From Nelumbo lutea (Eukaryota; Streptophyta; Magnoliopsida; Proteales; Nelumbonaceae): a stretch of 64,000 nucleotides of DNA. The notes beneath the pieces were generated by a model. That model was not told the DNA's origin. It did not search any database and was given only the letters and a program-made list of their open reading frames with translations. Location: assembly GCA_022828595.1 (NCBI GenBank), contig JAKGHH010000007.1:35526356-35590355 (forward strand), read 5' to 3'. Position 1 is the first letter of the stretch. Each line of letters opens with the position of its first letter. Position numbers and translations under genes: made by a program. Positions 25,001 to 38,200 of this stretch are shown here, in pieces.

Positions 25001-25682
25001 GCTTAGCTTCTTATTCAGATTTGACCCCTATTTCTTACTCAATTCTTGAGCCCATTTCGGTTTCCCATGAGGGTCCTAACATGTGTCACTATTCATGATA
25101 GCTAGTTTAGATCACACTAGAAGAGGTTGAATAACTGAACTTATTTCCCTTTCACACATGGTGTTAATTTTGGGAAAAACATCTACACCAAGAATAATGA
25201 GAAAAAAACACAGGCAACCACCTTCTAGATCAACTATAGTACTTTAGTCACCATCAAACAGTTTTTCTCTACTATTGTATTACCTACAGATCATAACCAA
25301 CCTACAAATTACCCATTGCACTGCTATTACAGCCTACATAGTTCATCTCCGACCTACACACTTCACAAGAAGGCTGATGTCACTACATATAAAGATCATC
25401 ACCGACCCACAGTTTGTTACAGGGATCAACCGATCCCACAAAAAAAGGAAAGAAGAGGGACTATTCACCTCACATTGACAGATTGAACATGTTACAAGTT
25501 ATGTTCTAGCACAGGACCAGAAAAAAATAAAGAAAAAGAGAAAGGGAGAGAGAGTACTTCAGTCTTATCTGAATCTGGATCTGGATCTTCAATGAATCTG
25601 GATCTAGATTTGGTGAAGGGAGACGACAAAAAAGGGTTGCTCAATCTCTTCTTTCAGATCTAATAGTCCTACTCTGATACCA

Positions 25683-25903
25683 TCTTGTCTAGAACTGAAG
25701 TGAAGAGAAGATGGACGAGAGAAAGAGAGAAGAGTGGAGAGAGACCTGAGAGCATCAAAAGATGCTGGCGGTGCCAACATTTTAATATTTATATTAGGGC
25801 GACTGAACATAACATAAAGACAAGGAGAATTACAATAGTACCCCTGTGACACCAACAGAAATAAACACATAAGAAAAAACACTCTTTAACCAGTCTTTTA
25901 ACA
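25683..25903 (-). repeat. 5' LTR of copia B
   Basis: Minus-strand TGTTAAAAGACTGG...CTAGACAAGA, 221 bp, directly followed by the primer site. Confidence 0.92.
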
Positions 25904-25908
25904 AAATG

Positions 25909-26755
25909 CTTTCACATAAGTCTCTTCAGGTTTAGTGACTTTACCATTCAAATAGCCCTCTAAACCTTTTCCCCCAACAAAAAAAATAAATAAATAAATC
26001 AAAATGGAACTTCCATAAGCTGTAGTTAGTTCCATTAAACTTCACCTGAATGATGTCTACTTTTTAGCCATTTTATTGAACAGTTCATAGATGAAAACTA
26101 TGCCAGTATTAAAGTCGAGCCTACAACTGGACAAACAATGACTGATCTTCAAGCAAAGGTATCTAAAATCCTTCAACGCACTAAGAATAAGAAAGATTTC
26201 CTAAGAAACAGGTCCAACTAGCAAAATATTCAAAGTTAATAGTCCAAGAAGGTGAGATTGCAGTCCTATTGATTCAAAGAAGGGATCAAAGCCCTACCAA
26301 AACATATTGAAATCATCAACCAAACCAAATAGTATATAGAGTAGGCTATGGCGACACCAACTCTAGAGTTTCAAGATGAGCAAAGTAGCCAGTCAAGAGA
26401 AATTGGAGAAAACTCTACCTGACAGGCATCCTTTTCTAGGAGAAATACCAGAAGAAGGAGAACTCAAAACCCTTTCCAAACTAATTTGAACCAGACCAAT
26501 CAAGGAGATATCAATACAGCTCCTTTTGGCGATACCAAATTCAAAGTTTTGTGTAGATCTAATGCTCCAAACAAGGGAACCAAAGAAAGCCCTAAAGTTG
26601 TTGGCACAAGAGTCAAGAATAGAACAAAGTATAGTGTTGACTGATCAAAACAATCCATAGATGCTTCAAACCAGATGTGAGAACTCAAGAGTAACCTTCA
26701 ATCTTGAGCAGAAATCAGATGCTAAAGCTAGTACATAGAACCTACTCTGGTACCA
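25909..26755 (-). other. copia A gag N-terminus and 5' leader
   Basis: 25909-26060 encodes the Gag N-terminus on the minus strand. 26061-26755 is leader sequence without a Gag-like frame. A plus-strand frame at about 26060-26215 is discussed under findings. Confidence 0.55.
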
Positions 26756-27014
26756 TGTCAATAAGATGAACAGCAGAGAGTCTAGAACTTCATTTTAGGG
26801 TGTCAAAGAATGAATCCAACCCCTACTCCCAAAGAGCTTATATTATAAATATTTACAAGTAATCCCACATGAGCTTAAAGAATTTACAAGAAGGCTCTTA
26901 TAGGCCAAAAGGATTACAAGAAAGCCCTTATAGGAGTTGAAAGAGAAAAATAAAGTAATAAAAGATACAATGCAACAGGGGCTATAATATTAGAATACAT
27001 CAATACTCTCCACA
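26756..27014 (-). repeat. 5' LTR of copia A
   Basis: On the minus strand it starts TGTGGAGAGTATTGATGT and ends TTATTGACA, immediately followed by the primer site TGGTACCAGAG. Confidence 0.88.
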
Positions 27015-28720
27015 GATACTACATTACAGGTTTAATGATCTCCCATATGATGTACTATTTACATTTGATGTTCTTTGACCTCGAGTATGTTTTGACTCCT
27101 TGGCTTAAGTAATAGCCCTAATGTTGTCACACAAGAAAAGAACATAAGATCTTATGAAAATAACAACACCAAACTTTTGAGTAAACTTCTTTACCCAAAA
27201 GGCTAATCTCCTGCACAACAACAGCTAAATGTCTCCAAAGTAGAGTGCTTGGGTCTCAACTGGGGTCTTGTAGTTTATTTAACTTGTAAGCCTGATTTTA
27301 GGTTCTTGGACCTGGTCTATTTCTCTTAAAGAGGTCTCCTTGTAATCTTTGTTTCATTTAATAAATTAACCTTAACTTTTTCCAAAAGAAAGGCCTCTTC
27401 GACAACTTTATTGGCAATAATGTATTAGACTTCAATTGTGAAATTTGTTGGACCCCTACTTCTCTTCCTTCTTGTGACACCTAAGTTCAAGATAAAAATA
27501 AATCCTAATGATGATTTTCTATCATCTGGGTTGCATTAGAAGTTAGCATCAATATACCTTCGAACCTACAGTGAATCAGCCTCAAAGAATATACAACAGT
27601 CTTTAGTTCTTCTAAGGTACTTTAATATGTTATTCACAATAATTCAATGTTCCATGCTTGGATTGGACTATTATCTACTTACTACACTGACTACTTGTGC
27701 TACTTTAGATGAAGTTCACAACATTGCATAAATGAGTCTCCCTATGGTAGAGGCATAGGGACTGCACTTTGTATCCTCAATCTCTTTTAGGGGTCTAAGG
27801 TTATACCCTCGGAGAGAGAAACTCTATGTCTAAAAGGTATGTGAAACCCTTGGAGAGAGACTCTATGTCTGAAAGGCATCATACTCTTTTTGAAATCCTA
27901 CATGTTAAACATCTTATGATCTTATCGATGTAATTAAATTGAGACAACCCAAGAATTCACTTTATCCTATCTCTATAAAGATGATGTTCTAAAATATAGG
28001 AGGCTTCTCCTAGTTTTTTCACAAAACTTTTCTGAGAGCCATACCTTTGAGTGTTGTGATAGAATTTATACATAATTTCCAATGAGTAAAATGTCATCAC
28101 ATTCATAACAAGGGAGCTACCATTTTCTTCCATTACTTTCCTGTACAAAGGCTTATCCAAACATTGCTTAAAGCTAATTTATTTAACAATAGAGTCAAAT
28201 TGGATATTTCAATTTCTTAAAGCTCATTTCAGCTCATGGATTGGTTGGTTAAATTTGCACATCAACATAGCTATGGGTAGTGAGAATGTTTCTTCATATG
28301 TATTTGAGTGTAACGCTTCACCACAAGTTGGGTTTTATAGGTCTCAACTTTACCATTTGGGTCATTCTTCCTCTTGAAGATTCACTTGCAACTAAATGCT
28401 TTCACTTGAGGTGGCAATTCTACAAAAGTCCAAACTCAATTAGTTTTCATTGAGTCAATTTCAGTCCTCATAGCTTCTCTTCAAGTTAGAGGATTCACCT
28501 TATTATCCTCAAATTCATTAAGAATGTTTCTTGATGATAACCATAATGGATGGGAGGTCTAAAAACTCAGGTAGACCTTTTTAGTGGAATTGTGGAGTTT
28601 GTCAGGACTCTCCCATTATTACAGTGGTCTCCTCTTTAAGAACCACTTCTACCAAAAAGTAGGTATTTTTTCTAACAAACACCTTTTGCTCGCAAAAGTC
28701 AACTATCTTACCTGATGATG
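27015..28720 (-). pseudogene. copia C pol remnant (RT and RNase H)
   Basis: In minus-strand order: EAMRTEIDSM near 28460, KRKNDPNGKVETYK, then CDDILLIGN near 28090 (the catalytic YVDD reads CECDD), GEASYIL...LYRDRIK (28000), and RNase H traces to about 27020. Dense stops show great age. Copia A inserted into its 3' part. Confidence 0.65.
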
Positions 28721-29156
28721 CCATGCCCGCTTAGCTAGTCTTGTGAAAGATTTAAAACCAACTACATGTGTATGTCTTGCAAGGCAAGTTAAATGTTAAT
28801 GAGTTGATACCCGAGTGTGATGAGGGTCACGCCAAAGGTGTCAAACACATAATCGGTATCAAGAAAACCATGTTTGGCTGTACCTGGGTGTTGTACTAAC
28901 ACGCATAGATCGTGTGCCAAGTCTTGAGGAGAGAAATCTACGAGATCTATCTCCAAGCACAACTTAAGCCAAGGAATATTTTGAATTTCTTACTTCATAC
29001 ATGTAGCTTTGTTCCCATACTTCTATAAATAGAGGAACCATTCCCTATGATCTTGAACCCATCGCACCAGTAAAAAATCACCCAACGCCAGGAACATCTA
29101 AGAGCCATCTAGAAGTAATAATCCCACCAAGACCTCAATCTCCTAAACCACCAACA
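28721..29156 (+). other. non-coding, possible gypsy LTR/leader
   Basis: No gene. A TATAAATAGAGG box at 29024-29035 followed by A/C-rich leader-like DNA precedes the gag remnant on the same strand. Confidence 0.4.
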
Positions 29157-29750
29157 TTGCCAGTACACTGTCCACCATCTATAGTAGCTGTAGATCTAGG
29201 CTCAACATCACCAGAACACTGGAAAGTAAAAAAAATTGTCCAACATCTAACCAAAGAAGAACTCATGGAGTGTCTACAATCAGTTGTTTCAAGAAACAAG
29301 CCTAAACCTTCATCCTACCAAAGACCTTATCCCAACCATATTGCATAGAAGCCCTACCCACCTATCAACCAACCACCACCGACTTGACAGATGTATGATG
29401 GAGAATTGGGAACTGCAGGGAACACATTAATAAGTTTGAGGATACTCTGAGACCCTACTCTACAGATGGAGATTTGAAATTGGGGAAATTCTTGAAGACA
29501 CTCACTCACAGGCGAAGCGTATTCATGGTTAATAAACTTGACATTCAACAGCATCAACACATGGGAAGATCTGGTGGAGAGATTCCTGATGAAGTGGTTC
29601 ACACTAGAAAAAAGAATGATGCTAGCTGACCAAAGGAACTTAAGGCAATGTAACTTAGAGGAACCAAGAGACTACGTGCTGTGGTTCAGAAAAAAAGTAG
29701 CAGTACTTGGAGAATATGAAGAGGAAATCATAGTAGATGAGTGCATATGA
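29157..29750 (+). pseudogene. Ty3/gypsy gag remnant
   Basis: The retrotransposon-Gag core is readable across frames: HINKFEDTLRPYSTDGDLKLG, KFLKTLT, then LTFNSINTWEDLVERFLMKWF and EPRDYVLWFRKKV. Stops and frameshifts break it at about 29350 and 29750. No protease or RT follows, so it is a short orphan fragment. Confidence 0.65.
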
Positions 29751-29933
29751 GGCACGAACCCCAAATATTGGTGTGAATAGGGAATCTTGGTGTTGTAATT
29801 TTTTCAAAGTCATGGCTATGTGCAGAGGGGACTGGCAGATTTGTGAAGAAGGCAGCAGAACAGCAAGGGTGGAGGCAAAGCAGAAGATGACATGAGACCT
29901 ACGCAAATCAATTGGTCGTGCAAACACAGTCGG

Positions 29934-30057
29934 GATTTCCTACCCACTCTCTACCCGCCATGAATTGGAACCACACATCTCTATTATGAATTGAGAGATG
30001 TGTGACTGCAATTCACAGCAGGTAGAGTGGATAGGAAAAGTGAGTAGGAAATCCGGT
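29934..30057. repeat. imperfect foldback, about 124 bp
   Basis: GGGATTTCCTAC on the left pairs with GTAGGAAATCC on the right. CCACACATCTCT pairs with AGAGATGTGTG around the centre near 29992. Probably a small MITE. No target duplication was found. Confidence 0.6.
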
Positions 30058-30921
30058 CTCTGCGGTCGTTTGGTGCTGGTATAAAACAGCCTCTGTTAAG
30101 GCAAAACAACGGAACCACGGAATGGTGTCAAGACAGTTGACTTGTAGATCAGACCCAACTTAGGTTTTAGGGTGAGGAATGAAAATTTGGATTGTGTTCA
30201 ACGTAATTCTCACCTGGCAAACCAATTCTCAGCCAGGTCAAAAATATCAAATTGGATTTGGATTACCTAAAATTAACCTAATTGGTTACCACTTTTATGA
30301 TACTGGATGATTGGTAACAAGTTTCTCTGGTATCATTCTCGAATTCATATGATCACATCAGAGGGGATTTGGATACAGAGCAACATACACCAAGGCCCAT
30401 TGACCATACCACAGGACCTGCAGTTCTGTGGGTTCTATCCCACACCACCAGATTTGAAGGGATGCTGAGTGTCCATCAGCATCCGGCTCTGAATTGGGGC
30501 TTAAGTTGTGATGTTTGAATTGTACTCTAGTTATTACATCTTTCCCATCTCATATACCATGGAGAGTCTATGTATACAGGCTTGATCCCACACCTCCTAA
30601 ATGGAGGGGGTGTCATGCAACCATCTCAACTACTGGGTCATCGGCAAATTGGTAATACAAATAACCCGAATAGAAGTTTCCTAAATCTTAACCAATGACT
30701 TCAAAACTTTATGATACGGAAGACCGAAATTTCGCCAACTGATTCTACTAATTTGATGTGTATACAATTTGGAAGGTGCTGACTTTTCAGTTTGTATCTA
30801 TGTACAAAGACAAATTTCAAAAGATGCAAACTGGGGACATGTATAGATGCAGAAAGAAATACATTCATGCAACAACACATAATATTACAGTAAAATATTT
30901 GCAAGCTCTGAGTCTAACAAC

Positions 30922-30927
30922 TTTATT
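30922..30927 (-). terminator. candidate polyadenylation signal of the NLP gene
   Basis: An AATAAA hexamer lies on the minus strand about 275 bp past the NLP stop codon, in AT-rich DNA. The distance suits a plant 3' UTR. Plant signals are loose, so this is a candidate only. Confidence 0.35.
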
Positions 30928-31199
30928 ATTTGCTCTATGCCTTCAGCAGGTGCACACAGTAGTTCTGTACATAATGGTACATGAACTGCAAAAGCTAATT
31001 TGCCTTAGAGTTCTTAGAACACCTTAAATTCTTGAAGCCACTTCGAACTTCTAACATGTATAGGACTATCTATTGCCATGAATAGAGGCTACCACCATCA
31101 TCACTTCCACCTCCAAGGGATCCTCGTACCTACCAAAAAAATGCCCCAGCAACAGGTTATAGGTCACAAAAATGCAACCTTTACCCCATCTCTGAAGTG

Positions 31200-32245
31200 T
31201 TATGAGCCTCCTGTGAAGAAGCAATTGCTACTATCAGAGCTCCCTGTCCCACAAGGCAGATTGCGGACCATGAGCTTAACACTACGAGACCCAATTGATT
31301 CCAGAATCTCAACACATTCCTGCATATCAGAGTCACTCATCAACAACACCCATTCATCCTCATCATCAAGGTACTTGAGTTGGAATGTTCCAATTTGAAG
31401 TCTAAACCTCTTGGCGACTTCATCCATCAGTTGGGTGCACCCTCTGTCAGGCTCAAACTTGAATCTTACTGTGTCATCTTTATAAGTAGCTTTAACTGTG
31501 ATTACTGATCCACTGTCTCTGGGACATGTTTTGACTCTTGAATTTTTCTGTTTATTGAAGCTTGGAGAGCTTGATGAGCTACCATTCATCAATGAACCTG
31601 AGCCATTTGATGAATCTGTCGTGCCTGAAGAACTGGGCTGTGCATCACCAACAATTCCAGCATCTATACCATCAGCTGCTGGCATACAGCTTGAGCTTTG
31701 TGATGTGATGAGGCAATCAGAACTCAACAAACTCAAATCACCACCCTCGCTTTGGCCCCTTATGTTGCATCTCACTGGTTGCAGTAATCCAGAGTCTAAT
31801 AATTTATATTCATGGCTACAATCAATCAAAGGTTCTCTTTCTCCTTTGATTGTATTTGATAGAAGCATGTTCCCTACAGGCTCCCCTTGCTGTGCAGAAG
31901 CAGAACAATCACCACCTTCCAATTTCACTGCAGTAGAATCACCCTCAATGTGAGACCTGGGTGATACTGATATTACATGTTTTGCTGTTGAGTCTGGGTT
32001 TCTGGATGCCAGATTTTTTTGGGGGGAGAACACATTGGTTCTCACCTCCAAATCTTGGACAATTGAAGCTGCTGAGACAAGTCCCCCAGTGACAGGATCA
32101 AACTTCAGTCCTCTTTCCATTCCTTGCACTGAATCAATCACAGTCTGTATTTTTCTTAATGAACGATTCACTTTGTTTATCTTCCGAGATGGCCATCTAG
32201 AGATTCCATGCTGTCTGCAAATCCTTTTCAGGGTAGTAGGGCAAA
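31200..32245 (-). CDS. NLP terminal exon: C-terminal RWP-RK half, linker and PB1 domain
   Basis: Exon of 1046 bp ending in TAA at 31200-31202; the minus-strand acceptor is TTTTGCTAG. It opens by completing [15 protein letters not shown], and the signature RWPSRK lies at 32181-32198, followed by the amphipathic helix [20 protein letters not shown]. This makes the RWP-RK DNA-binding domain. A roughly 170-residue Ser/Gly-rich linker follows, including an [14 protein letters not shown] run. The C-terminal PB1 domain (about 31262-31506) has a basic first strand ([14 protein letters not shown]) and an acidic OPCA-type motif ([18 protein letters not shown]), so it has both interaction faces. In the family PB1 mediates NLP-NLP and NLP-TCP contacts. 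The tail is [20 protein letters not shown]. Confidence 0.95.
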
Positions 32246-35200
32246 CTAGCAAAAGGGGAAAAAAGTTGCAAAGAATCAGTGGAAGTATCTGGGGCTCAAG
32301 GCCAAAAGCTCTTCTACATGTATCTTATTGATTTTGGTCTCATGGATAGCCCTAAATACATCTCAAATGTTAATACATAATGTAAAATGTATGCCAAATA
32401 GTACATTTTGGCATAGATGAAGGCCGACAGCGGAAGTATCTGGGGCTCAAGGCCAAAACCAGACCCTAACATCCCAAAAATATAGTCAGTGTATGATGTT
32501 GCCAGCTTAGAAGCTTGCAATGACAGAATGTTCTCTGCCATGTATAGGTCTGACATAGCAGGTTAAAACTTTCCATTTAATAGTTTATCACCATCCAGGT
32601 AAGCCACATGGATCTGCCTATGTCCATGTAGTGACGGGATCAGAATTGCTTGCCAAAGCAATTTTTAGACTTCAATTACAACAAAAGTTGGTAGTATGAC
32701 CTTGCCAAGACATGGTCTCCCAGACACTTAGGGGCCATTTGACAACAGCTGAAGTTGCTGAACTGAAAGGCTTCTTGCTTTGTCTTTTAGCTGATAAAAT
32801 AATTAAATAATGTAATTTTTAAGGGTATTGTGATCTACCCAATTTCATTTTCAGCAATTGAGGAGCCACAACCTCCTTAAAAACTATTTTTTTGATCAAT
32901 AACAGAAATTTTATTATAAAAGAGCAACAATTACAACATCCAAGAAGAGAGTTAAACTCTCTTAGCCCTCCCCAAGGACAACAAGAGCACAAAAATGACA
33001 AACAAGCCCACATAGATTGAACCCTTCCTACCCTCTGTTTGGATAAGGCATCCACAAAGGATTAGCACTCCTTTTGGCCCACTGAAATCTTACTACCAAG
33101 CCTCTGGAAAGCCATTTGAATTTCTTCTTTTCATAAGCAAATTCCCACAGTCCATTCTCTTCTTTTTCTAACCAAAAATAGCTAACTTGGAGTTGCCTTC
33201 AATGATTAGATTGTGGATATTTAATTCTTTTGCTCTTTTTAATTCTTAAAAAACTTATTCATTAAGGCTCAGTTTGGGAAGAGTTCAAATACAACTATGT
33301 ACAGTGCAAAACCCTATATATGGTATTTCTAAACCTTGTATTTGCATCTTCCCAAATTGAGCCTTAAAGACAAAGCAATTAACTTCTCAGTTTTAGCATA
33401 TTCAGCTGTTATCTAACGGCCTCTTAAGACATTCAGAGGATAAGACACCTTTCTGGCTTTCCAGAGCAAGCATCTTTCCTCGTATCGTTGCCTTCTTTTT
33501 CTCTTAAATCTAGGGTTGTGGCATTGACAACCTTATCTTGAACGTCCCTTGCAATTAGTAATTGATATATTCATTATTGCAGAAACACATTTCTTGCTTT
33601 AGTGTTCTGAATGAAATACTTAAAATCATTATGTGATGTGTCATCCTACCAAGTGAAATTTACGTTCATTATTTACTTGCCCTTGCCATATGGGGATTCA
33701 TGGTTTAATATGCAAAGACTGCAAATCATGATTTAATGCTTTCAATGGATGAGAATGTTCAATGTTATGTAATAAAAGTGAAGTCTTACCACCGATGCTT
33801 TTAGCAGCATCCTTAAGACTGCCAGAAAAGTATTGCTGAAGAACACTTAAGCTAATATTTCTTTCTGCTGTGTTTCGCTTTTTCTCCAGCTTTTTCCTTG
33901 AGAAATTTGATGCCTATGATATAAAGTTAAATACTCTTAGAGCATGACAGAAAAGATATTTCAAATCAATGAACAGAGGAAACCAGTACATCAACAAGTT
34001 GAGAAAAATATTGTCAATGGTTGCAGGTGAGTTCTTTCTAAACTACCAAGATGCTCCTCGAGAAATAGATATTTGTCATTCTAGAAATGCTACTTATGCA
34101 GAACTGATTTCAACCTATAAGAATTAGCATGAGTTACAGTTATCCTAAAACTTCACCTCTTTTCTACATTGAAAAAACTGGTATATGTCAATTGATCTTC
34201 ACATTGAAAGGCATAAAATAGTCACCTTAATGTCCAGTGGCAAGAAAACAAGATCTGAGACTTTCATCAAAAGTTATCATAAAAGAAAGCTGCACTTTGC
34301 AAGGTTTATCCTTCAAGTTTCTTTCAAAGTAAACTTTAATTAATTTAATAAAAAATAACCTTCTCCATCCATAAATTACTTTAGGTTTGAAGGTCAGGTT
34401 ACCTGAATTTAAGAACTTCAACTATATTGGGCTCAGGTTAGTGTTTGGGCACATTCAAAATTTAACAAATGAATAACCCAACCCAATTAAATTGTCCTTT
34501 AATTACTAAGAGACAAAGAGTTAATGACAATCTCTGCAAGAACTGACCTTAATTTAATATAAATTTCCAGTTTTCAACTGGTTAATCTGAACACAGATAT
34601 TTCCTTTTATCTTTCATATTGTGCCTTTTACTTCTTCCTTAGCCTTCAGCAAGAACTCCCCTAAATTTCATTTTTCTAGTCATTCCATTCTCTGCAAGAA
34701 AGTGTCATCCAATCTGTGCAACTTTTTCTCCCCAAATTTCAGTTGCCACACCATAAAGAGGTTTTTCCAAACGTCTTCAGAAATAGGAAAAGTACTAACA
34801 ATACACAAAATGCAGATACCTAAATAGATCTATATCTATACTACATTTAAAGGTGTGAATGAGGGTGATAGGCCCTCGACTACCCATTTGGGCCCATCAC
34901 AGGAGACCCAGGCCCACGACATGCAGAAGCCAGGCCAAGCACGAGAGAAGCACTCGATCCCCCATGTGCAACCGCCACTGAGGTTTGTTTACGTGGTGAG
35001 GAGGCCACGTCCCTCCAGTTAGTTAGCCATCTCAGTCAAGCCATGTGCAGGAGAGGCAGAAGAGAGAGTATAAGTATTGTATTACCTCACCGATTCTGGG
35101 CATGAAAAATGAAACCCTACTGATCTCCTCCATCTCTCCTCTCTACTTCCTCTCCTCTCCTCTACTCTGTTTTCAGGAGGGTGAGCTCCCTCGAACCAGC

Positions 35201-38200
35201 TCAGGTTTTCAGAATATCTAAGTGAGCTTATCAATTGGTATCAGAGCCTAGCACTGATGACTAATACAAGATCCACCGCAGTAGATGATCATGTTTATCG
35301 GATTGAAGTAGTTCACCGAACCACATCAGAACTGAAGGACATCAAGGAGACCTTATCGGCACTGGTGGGGCAGTTTGAGCGATTATCCACACCCATGGCG
35401 AGGGAACCACAAGCGGAAGGATCCAGTAGCAGCGCGGGTAGACGTGGCGGGATCACCCCAGGCAAGATGACAAAGATCATATTCCCAGTTTACTCAGGTG
35501 ATGATCTGGTACCTTGGATTTATCGGGCTGAACGGTATTTTGAATATCATGAGATCCCGGCGCACCAACGAGTGCCTATTGCCTCTATCCACCTCGATGG
35601 AGAGGCCATTATGTGGTACCAATGGTACCGAAAAACACACCCCCAGACTACTTTAATGGACTTCACCGAAGCCTTACGAGTGAAGTTCGGACCATCTGGG
35701 TATGAAAATTTTGATGAATCCTTGTCCCGCATCAAACAGACTAGTAGTGTACGAGAGTATCAGACTGAGTTCGAGAGATTAGCCACCCGTGTGCATGGTT
35801 GGCCAGAAACAGCTCTGGTTGGCTGTTTCATCGGGGGTTTATGGGAAGACATACGGATTTGGTGAGTGGGCTGATTTATGTTGGGCCGATTTATGTTTAG
35901 TTTGTTTTCTTTTAAATTAAGAAGTTGTTGGGCCTTGGGCCCATTAGTCTTTTATTTTTAAAAGAATTGTAAGTACTTAGTTGAGTTGTCGCCCTACTAG
36001 GGGCATCTTTGTAATATCCCATATTTAAGTTAATTATAAATAGAATGAGGGGCCGGCGGCTAGGGTTATGTATCACTATCCTAGTCAACCTTCTTCTCCT
36101 TTTCTTCCCTTTCCTCTGTCTATTGCTGAAACCCCCAACTTTCTCCTCTTCCTTTCACAAGAAGCTTGGCCAAAATCAGCACATAAGGCTTTCTACTTGG
36201 TATCAGAGCAGGTTGAAGGTTCTTGAAGAGATTCACTCCTGCAGCCCTAGATCGGCCGACTGCATGGAGATTTAAGAGGCTGATCGAAGCTCTCAGGTAG
36301 CCCAATTTTTGGATTTTCTTGATGGATCTGTATGCCCTGTAGCTGCTCTAGGGTTTCTCATGAGAATCAGGAAAAACTGGAGAAAGGGGAAGAGTCTTGA
36401 TTTTGTTGGACTCTTCAATTTTGACCTAGGTAGTGGCGCCCTAATTTTTTAGGGTTCCTCTGGGTTTTTTGTAAGGGGCGATTCAAGTTCCATATGGTTT
36501 TGAGGCTTCTAGAGAGGGCAATTGCTTTTTCTCTCTCTTCTCCCATTCCACCGAAAAGGAATCTTTCATGGGAAGAAAGTCCAGGACACCAAAGGAGTGT
36601 CGTTGGTTCCAGAAGGTATTCTGTTTGTTCTTGCTACATTTTTTGGTTGTTTTCTGTACCTATTTTGAGACACATGGAGGGACAGTTGAATATAAGCCCG
36701 GGAATGAAATGGGACCAGTGGAAGGAGAGACCCCTTCGGAGCTGGGACCATTACTACAATTAGGTTGGATGGTACAAACTACTTGGAATGGCCCCAATCT
36801 GCAAAGATGGCCATTGGGGCTCGTGTTAAATTGGGATATATTACTGGTGAAGAGGACTCCCGGTGGGTGTAGGAAAATTATATGGTAATGACATGGTTGT
36901 GTAATTCTATGTTGCCACATATAAGTAAATTTTTTTATGGGCAAACACTACTAAGGAGATATGGGATGGGGTTGCAGAAACCTATTCACAAAGGGAGAAT
37001 GTTGCTAGGGCTTATCAACTGAGAAATCAAATTATTGCCACGAGGCAGGGAGATAGATCTGTTGCAGCCTATTTTCAGTCCTTAAGACCCTGTGGCAGGA
37101 GATCGACCATCTAGAGACCTTTGCTTGGGAAACCACCAAGGATGCAACTACCTATCAAAGACATTTAGAGAAGTATAGGGTGTTCGAATTTCTTGTTGGC
37201 CTTAACCCTGAGTATGACATTGCACGACAGCATCTTATTTCTAGGGATAGTGTCACTCTCTCCCAAGCATATGCCTTTGTGTCAGGAGAGGAGTGCAGGA
37301 GGGATGTAATGATGAAAAATCTCGGTTTTGATCAGTCTGCTATGGTAAGTGTTGTGAAATCTAAACAGAATGGCAATGAAAACAAAAAGGAAGACAAAAG
37401 GGACTTGGTCTGTGACTACTGTAAGAAGCCTAAGCATACAAGAGACACTTGTTGGAAGCTTCACCCACATCTTGTGCCGACCAGATTGAAGAATAAGAAA
37501 GAAAATGCGCACATGGCAATTAACGATGATACTCCAGTCCCCCCTACTACAGCTGCTTTGGAGTCCGTTGCAGTTGCTGCAGTAAGAGCCGAGCTTGAGA
37601 GGTTTGGGTTACTTCTGAATCAGAGGGATACAGCTAGTTCCAGTTCAGCCGTAAGCGGACAAGGTATAGGTAGCACAAGTGGAGCTCACTCTACCTCCTT
37701 TGCCCACACATGCAGTTCACATGTCGCTGCAAATTATGTTTCTGCTTTAGGTAAGGAGTGATCTCCTTGGATTATAAACTCTAGAGCCTCAGAGCATATG
37801 ACCCATTGCTCCACTATTTTCTCCTCTTATCAGCTCTGTTCTGGCAGAGATAGGGTCTCAACTGCTAATGGATCCCATGTTCATATTGTTGGGAAGGGAT
37901 CTGTCAAGATTAATGATTCTATTTGCTTACCCTTTGTCCTCCATGTTCCTAGATTGAGCACTAATTTGTTATCTGTTAGTAGTTTGACTAAGAATCTGAA
38001 CTGCTCGGTGATTTTTTCACCTGGACGTATTTTGCAAGATCTGAATTCAAACAGGACGATTGGGAATGGTCGTGAAGTGAATGGAATCTACCTCCTAGAT
38101 GCTCTCCCTCTTCACCAAAGCCATCATGTTTGCAGAGATAGTGAGTCAAAATCTGTGGGTCATATTATGCTTTGGCACAACCGTCTGGGTCATTTATCCT

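Larger units (their letters stand above)
21247..25903 (-). mobile_element. Ty1/copia element B, nested in the gag of copia A
   Basis: Both LTRs are 221 bp (21247-21467 and 25683-25903). A perfect 5-bp target duplication AAATG lies at 21242-21246 and 25904-25908. The polypurine tract CTTGAGGGGGAG precedes the 3' LTR, and TGGTATCAGAGTAGG (25668-25682) follows the 5' LTR. About 17 substitutions separate the LTRs, fewer than for copia A, which fits the nesting order. Full length is 4657 bp. Most of gag appears deleted. Confidence 0.93.
17048..27014 (-). mobile_element. Ty1/copia element A, complete with both LTRs, interrupted by copia B
   Basis: LTRs are at 26756-27014 (5') and 17048-17312 (3'). 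Flanking 5-mers AATAC (17043-17047) and GATAC (27015-27019) fit a decayed target duplication. A purine-rich GAAGGGGGAG tract precedes the 3' LTR, and TGGTACCAGAGTAGG (26741-26755), an initiator-Met-type primer site, follows the 5' LTR. The two LTRs differ at roughly one base in seven by eye, so it is the oldest of the measurable copias here. Removing copia B leaves about 5.3 kb. Confidence 0.88.
29757..31199. other. non-coding region downstream of the NLP gene
   Basis: No gene. It includes an imperfect hairpin (29934-30057) and the NLP 3' UTR next to 31200. Confidence 0.6.

Noticed and set aside
26060..26750. Endogenous pararetrovirus fragment
   Set aside because: A plus-strand frame with Lys-rich text is present, but no movement-protein, coat or RT motif is seen; left as an unexplained frame only.
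31498..31953. Plus-strand frame of 151 codons opposite the NLP terminal exon
   Set aside because: It is the antisense of the RWP-RK/PB1 exon; the minus strand carries the recognisable domains.
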